A DNA stretch of 28,953 nt from positions 1-28,953 of the IMG/VR virus record IMGVR_UViG_3300025822_000020. One strand, 5' to 3'. This DNA is from a virus. Below, piece by piece: positions 25,601 through 28,853 of the stretch. The notes under the pieces were generated by a model. That model ran no database searches. It was not told the origin of the DNA and saw only the letters and a program-made list of their open reading frames with translations. The number at the start of each line of letters is the position of its first letter. Position 1 is the stretch's first letter. The position numbers were made by a program, and so were the translations under genes.

Positions 25601-25936
25601 AATCGTGTATGTTGTATTTAAAGAAGAAGGTATTGTAGCCCAAGTATTATCACCACGAAGATATGTAGTGGCACTAGGCACGCCTGTGGCAGATAACGAT
25701 GCTGATATGATACCGGAAGTAGTGATTGGTCCACCTGATAAAGTAACAAAGGTACTACTATTAGTACCAACACTTGTTACAGTACCACCACCAGGCACAC
25801 CTGTTTCAACCAAATCAACGATGCTCTGTATAGAGAATGATTTAGTAGGCTTCCCAGGCGCACTTACATCTGTACCTAGTAGTAAATCTGAAAACTGTGG
25901 ATTAGCTTCCTGTTCGTAGCTGTATATTATTGCCAT
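22631..25936 (-). CDS. Giant repeat-containing fibre/adhesin (GYEFTSGPT repeats)
   Basis: This is a 1,101-residue protein. The N-terminus (MAIIYSYEQEANPQFSDLLL) is shared with the 1,092-aa fibre and includes a TYLRGDNTWA unit at about 91-100. From about 298 to 710 it carries five repeats of roughly 75-85 aa with the core Y.FNTTI..NSGYEFTSGPT. Two more lie at about 850-1020 (GYQFTSGPTW and GYEFTSGPTW). A different Cys-containing segment, with NCANSSQLQYG and CQCGPEQGY, separates the groups. The C-terminal 75 residues (YYHNGAGSYPIAGDTVYS and AGYYLMSSNNYIRVVGGGEV) hold four of the protein's cysteines. The repeats look Ig-like or beta-sandwich, fitting extended fibres. Receptor binding is likely but the ligand is unknown. 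Confidence 0.78.
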   Translation of the reverse strand: MAIIYSYEQEANPQFSDLLLGTDVSAPGKPTKSFSIQSIVDLVETGVPGGGTVTSVGTNSSTFVTLSGGPITTSGIISASLSATGVPSATTYLRGDNTWATIPSSLNTTYTITSAQNGTAANIRLTGSDTTQTLVTLAAGANIALTDNGSNRITIGVTGLPSGSVTSVTADGGLYIVSGSATVNPVLAVDLTGLNNYIKVSENQTTAISDDFIAFNQNSSENVKTTTLGAITPNSLSLVKDYIDAGDVGDVRNDTDTFTTTAVVENVVSLTSAEYSALTPNANTLYLIVGAATSYTNTLAFTNNIVGTEYTIGGDQAGATRSGIEGASYAFNTTITPNSGYYFSSGPTVTNASGVFGTADETVYTILEGTVEQIVEPPITATLALTLSPSLGTNGVEYTLGGDLAGATQSGPSPLTYAFNTTISANSGYEFTSGPTITNATGTINGSQSVVTNITGTIEAIAIPPVTVTPSLINNFTGESSQVSLSVTPGSFSGDSPVTYTFNPVATANSGYAIENLTYTGDISGSATSSKTAVMYANGNVIQTSTNAVVELDLVVNITGGGYVTSGDLDGAQQTGPIPFTYAFDTDVSPLPGYEFTSLTINNASGTTNQSGLQVVTTTITGTIQEAPETVRATLQVNPSITGEQVYSITGDNTGAFQEGLPPFDYSFSTGVSIPSGYEWTTGPNVSPNPNSGTISADTTVTTNITGNIAAVADSYYTLFKCSTQSGGFTSSQTTTQISLNTNDQIYNLANASDTYIVTGTSTSQGTSISVSSSQGTGCPPTLYYYIIENCANSSQLQYGYSTQPNLGAGDTFNYFSNCYKYYDVDPTEVGTIDLDALSTCQCGPEQGYVNLTFSNNVTGAANTTTALGGFTTLQGNVGDPYTFTNSIVANTGYQFTSGPTWNPSAVITGTFVSGTTNITQTVTGNVTAIPNEVTVTLAFSNNVTNNQFTTTSLTPGATITGNPGDSYQFVHTITTDPGYEFTSGPTWVDNVSNNGTGTINGTIPNSNTTITQSVSGVVESSATCTSFAAGPNSNFAGVCEAIGLNTYYHNGAGSYPIAGDTVYSEAGCSTFLAAGYYLMSSNNYIRVVGGGEVLEVGNCV

Positions 25937-25950
25937 TTTATATTATTTCT

Positions 25951-26211
25951 TTACGCGTTTCTTGAATTTTCTGCTTTTGTACCATCAGTACCACCTTGTT
26001 GAGTACCTCCTCTGTTGTAACCAAGCGGTACAAATTTTCCTGTATTATGATCATAATCTAATCCATCAAGGTTTCTACCAGCATTTTCCGCTGCTCTTCT
26101 CTTTCTTTGGCTATCTGCACGTAATTCTCGCCTAAACGGTGAATTTGCCGCTGCTAAATCGCGTCTTCTTTTTGCTTTTAGCGCTTCTGGTGATAATTTT
26201 TGCTTCGCCAT
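25951..26211 (-). CDS. Small basic protein, function unknown
   Basis: This is an 86-residue protein. The first half is very basic and helical (KLSPEALKAKRRRDLAAANS, then RRELRADSQRKRRAAENAGR). The second half is polar with NLDGLDYDHNTGKFVPLGYN and a Gly/Thr/Asn-rich tail. The basic helices could bind nucleic acid or act as a linker. The 'DYDHNTGKF' turn recalls an HNH-like DH but lacks zinc cysteines, so I do not call it a nuclease. It is one of the first genes of the leftward transcript, between a 117-aa protein and the 1,101-aa fibre. Confidence 0.65.
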   Translation of the reverse strand: MAKQKLSPEALKAKRRRDLAAANSPFRRELRADSQRKRRAAENAGRNLDGLDYDHNTGKFVPLGYNRGGTQQGGTDGTKAENSRNA

Positions 26212-26216
26212 ACTTA

Positions 26217-26570
26217 TTATGAGTTTTCTACTGCTAGTAATCTTACAATATAACCAGCAAGGTCTTGCCCTTTATTTGATGTAACCGTAAAATCAAATTG
26301 CGTGTCACTTGAGGAATTAGTATTTACCTCACATGACCACTTTACACCTGTAGGGATCTGATTACCTTTCTTTGTCTGGTTATTATGGCTACAATCCAAT
26401 TCAAAATCCCATGTTAAACCAGCATCCTCCTCTGGATGATCAGTAGACACAATAGTATAATGACAATGCACCTGTTTACCCACCGTTTTTTCACTAGCAT
26501 GGTGAGTCCATTGCCCATTTTCATCTAATTGTATTTGTATGTCGTCGTTTTCGTTACCTACTATGTTCAT
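26217..26570 (-). CDS. Small beta-sandwich-like protein, function unknown
   Basis: This is a 117-residue soluble protein with alternating beta-strand character. It opens NIVGNENDDIQIQLDENGQW, then reads KQVHCHYTIVSTDHPEEDAG, WDFELDCSHNNQTKKGNQIP, GVKWSCEVNTNSSSDTQFDF and a final GYIVRLLAVENS. Its three cysteines and the W.FEL pattern suggest a compact Ig-like fold. No family is recognised. It is second in the leftward transcript, after the 31-aa peptide gene and before the giant fibre. It may be a small virion decoration or fibre-associated protein. Confidence 0.65.
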   Translation of the reverse strand: MNIVGNENDDIQIQLDENGQWTHHASEKTVGKQVHCHYTIVSTDHPEEDAGLTWDFELDCSHNNQTKKGNQIPTGVKWSCEVNTNSSSDTQFDFTVTSNKGQDLAGYIVRLLAVENS

Positions 26571-26586
26571 GAGAATAAATTTTAAA

Positions 26587-26682
26587 TTATATTACCTGCT
26601 CTGTACCTAAATACACAGCTGTAACTGTCTCGCTTCCTAGATACATCACTGTAACTGCCTCGTTTCCTAAGTTTGCTGCCAT
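26587..26682 (-). CDS. 31-aa repeat peptide (LGxExVTxxY repeats)
   Basis: This is a complete 31-residue reading frame from the ATG complementary to 26680-26682 to a TAA at 26587-26589. It is the first gene of the leftward block. It is built from near-repeats of ten residues: LGNEAVTVMY, LGSETVTAVY and LGTEQV, after a leading MAAN. Repeats of the type YLG..x.V are common in small Bacteroidota phage proteins as far as I recall, often encoded by tail genes. It lies about 25 bases downstream of the leftward promoter candidate with an A-rich leader (ACAAAAAAATGG). Its small size makes it easy to miss, but the repeats within the frame support translation. Confidence 0.65.
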   Translation of the reverse strand: MAANLGNEAVTVMYLGSETVTAVYLGTEQVI

Positions 26683-26741
26683 TTTTTTGTGTCTTTTTTG
26701 TATACTTTATATATTCACACGAAAGCATCGTATTTTACAGT
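26683..26741 (-). promoter_or_regulatory. Leftward promoter candidate for the late block
   Basis: Read on the minus strand, AAAATACG (ending at 26729) is followed by exactly 10 bases and then GTGAATATATAAAG, about 25 bases before the ATG of the 31-aa gene. The spacing equals that of the seven rightward promoters, whose block is GATAATATA. The GTG/GAT change and the lack of the upstream ACAA make this a diverged, lower-confidence member. It is the only such site found for the leftward block. Confidence 0.5.
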
Positions 26742-26785
26742 GTGACAATAGCCTATTACCCCTTAATATAACAGCCTAATGTCAT
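26742..26785. repeat. Imperfect palindrome, copy 1
   Basis: Left arm GTGACAATAGCCTATTA (26742-26758) and right arm TAACAGCCTAATGTCAT (26769-26785) are separated by 10 bases, with 13 of 17 complementary positions. A second copy lies at 28646-28690. It abuts the leftward promoter. It could be an operator, a dimer binding site or an origin element. Confidence 0.7.
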
Positions 26786-27065
26786 AGTTTTTTATTTTAT
26801 AAAAAAAATTGTAACAAATATAGGGGTATGGTAAAAATTATGTTAGAAATTTAGGAGTAGGGTGTTACCCCTTCTTTTCTACAACAACAACTAAAAACCT
26901 TTTGCGTTTCAAAATGACCGGGGTCCCCGTGTTTTATAAGATTTGCGTTTTATGTTTTGCCTTTTACGTTGAAATACCCCCAGCTTTTAGCTTTTTTCCT
27001 GGAGATATACTAATTGACAAGACACCTCACGTCTATTACTGAGCGTTTTGATTCCAGTATGTGCG
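26786..27065. other. Gene-free control region
   Basis: No ORF on either strand could be supported here. The region contains T- and A-rich runs, a GGGGTA/TACCCC pair (26823-26828 and 26866-26871), a short GC palindrome CGGGGTCCCCG (26919-26929), and TTTTGC repeats around 26940-26970. It also has a CACCTCAC element (27023-27030) that recurs upstream of other promoters. It lies between the leftward and rightward transcription units. Confidence 0.45.
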
Positions 27066-27103
27066 TTACAAAATAAATACGCTTGCGAGTAGATAATATA
27101 TAT
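27066..27103 (+). promoter_or_regulatory. Rightward promoter P1 (no ORF downstream)
   Basis: TTACAAAATAAATACG is followed by 10 bases and GATAATATATAT. This fits the family ACAA-N8-TACG-N10-GATAATATA, which aligns without gaps in seven copies. It has a CACCTCACG-type upstream module. The next ORF lies beyond P2, so P1 may drive a short RNA. Confidence 0.75.
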
Positions 27104-27158
27104 GTAAGCAGCGAGCAATATAGCCCACCTCACAGCGCGAGCCGAAGCATTTGCTTAC
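27104..27158 (+). ncRNA. Candidate small RNA from P1
   Basis: The 55 bases between P1 and P2 have no ORF and are GC-rich (27 of the first 47 bases). They begin with GTAAGCA and end with TGCTTAC, a perfect 7-bp inverted repeat that would close a stem. A caveat is that the 3' arm overlaps the P2 promoter block (TTACAA), so the pairing could be coincidental. Confidence 0.4.
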
Positions 27159-27194
27159 AAAAAAAATACGCTTGTATATAGATAATATATATAT
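27155..27194 (+). promoter_or_regulatory. Rightward promoter P2
   Basis: TTACAAAAAAAATACG, 10 bases, then GATAATATATATAT. The ATG of the 80-aa gene follows 56 bases after the GATA block, through an AT-rich leader. Its upstream module CACCTCACAGCGCGA (27126-27140) is shared with P4. Confidence 0.82.
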
Positions 27195-27236
27195 AATAAA
27201 TAATTAATAATTAATATAAATTTAAATCAAACAATT

Positions 27237-27479
27237 ATGTCAAATTCAAATCAAAAAACAATGGAAAGCAAAAGATTCTTAATCAGAAAATCTCTAATTG
27301 GTACAAACACAATCATTAAAGTCACATTCAAATCAGGTAAGCAATATGAATACAATCATGATGCAGCATATGAAATAATGAAGGACAAGCTTGATACAAT
27401 GCCATGCTTTATCAAGTACAAATCATACACATCAAGTACTTCAATACCAACAGTGCTAAGGGACAAATCAGTCTCTTAG
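27237..27479 (+). CDS. Small protein, paralog A (80 aa), function unknown
   Basis: This is an 80-residue cytosolic-type protein with no signal peptide or membrane segment. The core runs SKRFLIRKSLIG, NTIIKVTFKSGKQYEYNHD, AYEIMKDK and MPCFIKYKSYTSSTS. Against the gene at 28147-28377, 52 of 65 aligned residues are identical, while the third codon positions differ widely, which indicates selection on the protein. The IKV.FKSGK...YNHD stretch is a beta-hairpin-like unit faintly recalling the KTSC-type domain, but no family is secure. It is expressed from its own promoter (P2). Small, individually promoted genes in this position are often early host-takeover factors. That is inference. Confidence 0.8.
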   Translation: MSNSNQKTMESKRFLIRKSLIGTNTIIKVTFKSGKQYEYNHDAAYEIMKDKLDTMPCFIKYKSYTSSTSIPTVLRDKSVS

Positions 27480-27521
27480 TACTTAACACCTCACGACTAT
27501 TATTGAGCAAATGAAGTGCAA

Positions 27522-27560
27522 TTACAAAAAAAATACTGAACTCTTCAGATAATATATATA
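27522..27560 (+). promoter_or_regulatory. Rightward promoter P3
   Basis: TTACAAAAAAAATACT, 10 bases, then GATAATATATATA. This is the only copy with TACT instead of TACG. The 49-aa gene starts 31 bases after the GATA block. It has a CACCTCACG upstream module (27487-27495) like P1. Confidence 0.78.
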
Positions 27561-27578
27561 AATTAAATAATAACTCTT

Positions 27579-27728
27579 ATGGAAATCAAATTACTAATTA
27601 GTGAAGATCATGACATTGACATTATCACTATCAACAACAAAGAATACACACTAGATGACTATGATGAATTACCATGGTTACAAGAAATGTGGGATGAAAT
27701 GAACTCTAATATAAACCTAATACCTTAA
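27579..27728 (+). CDS. Small acidic protein (49 aa), function unknown
   Basis: This is a 49-residue ORF from ATG 27579 to TAA 27726-27728. It is strongly acidic (MEIKLLISEDHDIDIITINN, then LDDYDELPWLQEMWDEMNSN) with two tryptophans near the C-terminus. There are no cysteines, membrane segments or known motif. It starts 31 bases after promoter P3 through an AT-rich leader. Short acidic early proteins of phages often mimic DNA or bind host polymerase or nucleases, but nothing here proves that. The promoter placement and a clean start make it a likely real gene. Confidence 0.65.
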   Translation: MEIKLLISEDHDIDIITINNKEYTLDDYDELPWLQEMWDEMNSNINLIP

Positions 27729-27732
27729 TCAT

Positions 27733-27912
27733 ATGATACCATTTAAGATCACCAACAACCCAAAATCAAACTATTACTCTATAACCTATAGTAATGCTTT
27801 AGGTAGAGAAACCAAAGCAATGTTCTCTAAACCTTATTATACATGTGAAGAATCTCCTGCAATGAAAGAGCATTATGATGGAGTAATCGAATGGTTGAGG
27901 TCTTTTAAATAG
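27733..27912 (+). CDS. Small protein (59 aa), function unknown
   Basis: This is a 59-residue ORF from ATG 27733 to TAG 27910-27912, four bases after the stop of the 49-aa gene. The two therefore form a bicistronic unit from P3. The sequence is beta-like with many Tyr and Asn (PFKITNNPKSNYYSITYSNA, then FSKPYYTCEESPAMKEHYDG) and ends with a helix-like VIEWLRSFK. There is a single Cys and no membrane segment. No family is recognised. The CACCTCAC-type module of P4 begins right after the stop. Confidence 0.65.
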   Translation: MIPFKITNNPKSNYYSITYSNALGRETKAMFSKPYYTCEESPAMKEHYDGVIEWLRSFK

Positions 27913-27941
27913 GACCTCACAGCGCGAACAGGAGCGTTTGA

Positions 27942-27979
27942 TTACAAAAGTTTTACGCTGCTGTTAAGATAATATATAA
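27942..27979 (+). promoter_or_regulatory. Rightward promoter P4 (no ORF downstream)
   Basis: TTACAAAAGTTTTACG, 10 bases, then GATAATATATAA. The upstream module ACCTCACAGCGCGA is shared with P2. No ORF lies between it and P5, so it may drive a short structured RNA. Confidence 0.75.
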
Positions 27980-28070
27980 GGCCTGACTTTGAAATAGCGT
28001 CGGAAGAGTAGACTCCGTCACACACTATAGTTAACGCCGCCAGGCGTGTATAGCACTTCGCTGCGCTCAA
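27980..28070 (+). ncRNA. Candidate structured small RNA from P4
   Basis: This is a stretch of about 90 bases with 48 of 91 GC, far above its AT-rich surroundings, and without an ORF. Possible pairings are CGGA/TCCG (28001-28004 with 28014-28017) and ACGCC/GGCGT (28034-28038 with 28043-28047, 4-base loop). GCCTG (27981-27985) with CAGGC (28041-28045) is an alternative. It carries GTGTATAGCA, the inverse of the TGCTATACAC element that follows two later stop codons. There is no tRNA signature. Confidence 0.45.
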
Positions 28071-28105
28071 CAAAAATAATACGTTCGCTACTAGATAATA
28101 TATAT
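28067..28105 (+). promoter_or_regulatory. Rightward promoter P5
   Basis: CAACAAAAATAATACG, 10 bases, then GATAATATATAT. The first 16 bases are identical to P6 and are preceded by GCGCT in both. The 76-aa paralog starts 53 bases after the GATA block. Confidence 0.82.
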
Positions 28106-28146
28106 GTAACTAAAAAATAATAATTAATAACTTAAATTAAATCACT

Positions 28147-28377
28147 ATGCAAACTCAAACTTTAAACTCAAAACGCTTTTTAATCAGAAAATCACTTATT
28201 GGCTCTAACACTATAATAAAAGTCAAATTCAAAAGTGGAAAAGAAGTAACTTACAATCACGACGAAGCGTATAAAATTATGCAAGCGAAACTCGAAGTAA
28301 TGCCTTGCTTTATTAAATATAAAAGCTATACTTCTTCAACAAGTGTTCCAGTAGTGTTAAGAGAACTTATCTCTTAA
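28147..28377 (+). CDS. Small protein, paralog B (76 aa), function unknown
   Basis: This is a 76-residue paralog of the protein at 27237-27479, with 52 of 65 identical positions in the shared core (SKRFLIRKSLIG, NTIIKVKFKSGK, YNHDEAY, MPCFIKYKSYTSSTS). The N-terminus and the last residues differ. No signal peptide, membrane segment or catalytic motif is seen. Like paralog A it has its own promoter (P5) and an AT-rich leader with a related AATAATTAATAA element. Its retention after duplication and strong protein-level conservation suggest both copies are useful, perhaps with different targets. The function is unknown. Confidence 0.8.
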   Translation: MQTQTLNSKRFLIRKSLIGSNTIIKVKFKSGKEVTYNHDEAYKIMQAKLEVMPCFIKYKSYTSSTSVPVVLRELIS

Positions 28378-28389
28378 TGCTATACACTT
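28378..28389 (+). repeat. Post-stop element TGCTATACACTT, copy 1
   Basis: These 12 bases begin immediately after the TAA of the 76-aa gene. The same 12-mer follows the TAG of the 58-aa gene (28625-28636), and its first ten bases occur inverted at 28046-28055. It may be a 3'-end or processing signal. Confidence 0.5.
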
Positions 28390-28393
28390 GCGC

Positions 28394-28434
28394 TCAACAA
28401 AAATAATACGTACACTATAAGATAATATATTTAT
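28394..28434 (+). promoter_or_regulatory. Rightward promoter P6
   Basis: CAACAAAAATAATACG, 10 bases, then GATAATATATTTAT. The 58-aa gene starts 27 bases after the GATA block, the shortest leader of the set. Confidence 0.82.
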
Positions 28435-28447
28435 AAAATAATTAAAC

Positions 28448-28624
28448 ATGGAAAAACTAGTACTATCAAGCAAACTATTCTCTTACGAGCAATTATTAGA
28501 GTGGGATAAGAATGATCTCGCTGAATTTATACTAAACTTCACTATGACTATGCACGCAGAAGATAGTGAAATAGAAGTAAACGAAGAAGATATATTCGCA
28601 CTAATAAAATACAGTGATCTGTAG
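28448..28624 (+). CDS. Small acidic helical protein (58 aa), function unknown
   Basis: This is a 58-residue ORF from ATG 28448 to TAG 28622-28624. It is mostly helical and acidic (KLVLSSKLFSYEQLLEWDKN, then LAEFILNFTMTMHAEDSEIE), closing with an EEDIFALIKYSDL helix. There is no cysteine or membrane segment. No family is recognised. It is driven by P6 and followed directly by the post-stop element and then by palindrome copy 2, so it is a self-contained unit of the cassette array. Confidence 0.65.
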   Translation: MEKLVLSSKLFSYEQLLEWDKNDLAEFILNFTMTMHAEDSEIEVNEEDIFALIKYSDL

Positions 28625-28636
28625 TGCTATACACTT
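28625..28636 (+). repeat. Post-stop element TGCTATACACTT, copy 2
   Basis: This is identical to 28378-28389 and begins directly after the stop codon of the 58-aa gene. Confidence 0.5.
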
Positions 28637-28645
28637 TTCTAGGGG

Positions 28646-28690
28646 GTGACAATAGCCTGTTACCTATACTATTTAACTAGCTAATGTCAC
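28646..28690. repeat. Imperfect palindrome, copy 2
   Basis: Left arm GTGACAATAGCCTGTTA (28646-28662) and right arm TAACTAGCTAATGTCAC (28674-28690), 14 of 17 complementary, are separated by 11 bases. Copy 1 (26742-26785) shares the arm sequences but not the spacer, which suggests a bound site rather than a translated repeat. Confidence 0.72.
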
Positions 28691-28701
28691 ACTTTTCTGC
28701 G

Positions 28702-28745
28702 GGGAGAATTATATCTCTGCATAGAGAGACAGAGTATAATATCCC
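28702..28745 (+). terminator. Long hairpin, possible terminator or structured RNA
   Basis: Outer arms GGGAGAATTATA (28702-28713) and TATAATATCCC (28735-28745) enclose an inner hairpin TCTCT/AGAGA with a GCAT loop (28714-28727). A T-containing but not uninterrupted tail follows (ctactctttt), so it is only a possible terminator. It lies between the 58-aa gene and P7. Confidence 0.5.
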
Positions 28746-28783
28746 TCTACTCTTTTCAACTAATAAATAATAAACCACCTTCG

Positions 28784-28823
28784 TTACAATAATAATACGT
28801 TGTAGTGTTGATAATATAAATAT
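28784..28823 (+). promoter_or_regulatory. Rightward promoter P7
   Basis: TTACAATAATAATACG, 10 bases, then GATAATATAAATAT. The following gene starts 44 bases after the GATA block at 28854. The upstream CACCTTCG (28776-28783) is a variant of the CACCTCAC module. Confidence 0.8.
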
Positions 28824-28853
28824 ACATTAATTAATAACTTAAAATATATAACT

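Noticed and set aside
25350-25919. 189-aa plus-strand frame over the start of the 1,101-aa fibre
   Set aside because: Antisense shadow of Thr/Ser/Gly/Ala-rich coding sequence; no leader or promoter.
12442-26211. Diversity-generating retroelement in the adhesins
   Set aside because: No reverse transcriptase, template repeat or A-specific variable region was seen; repeated LamG and fibre units are diverged throughout.
26823-26871. GGGGTA/TACCCC pair as a terminator
   Set aside because: Arms are only 6 bases, about 37 bases apart, without a clean T tract; it could pair by chance.
27980-28070. Possible tRNA in the GC-rich stretch after P4
   Set aside because: No T-loop (GTTCGA-like), no 7-bp acceptor stem and no anticodon arm could be drawn.
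27066-28823. Repeated promoter motifs as a CRISPR array
   Set aside because: The repeats are AT-rich promoters at irregular distances with genes between them, no equal-length spacers and no cas genes.
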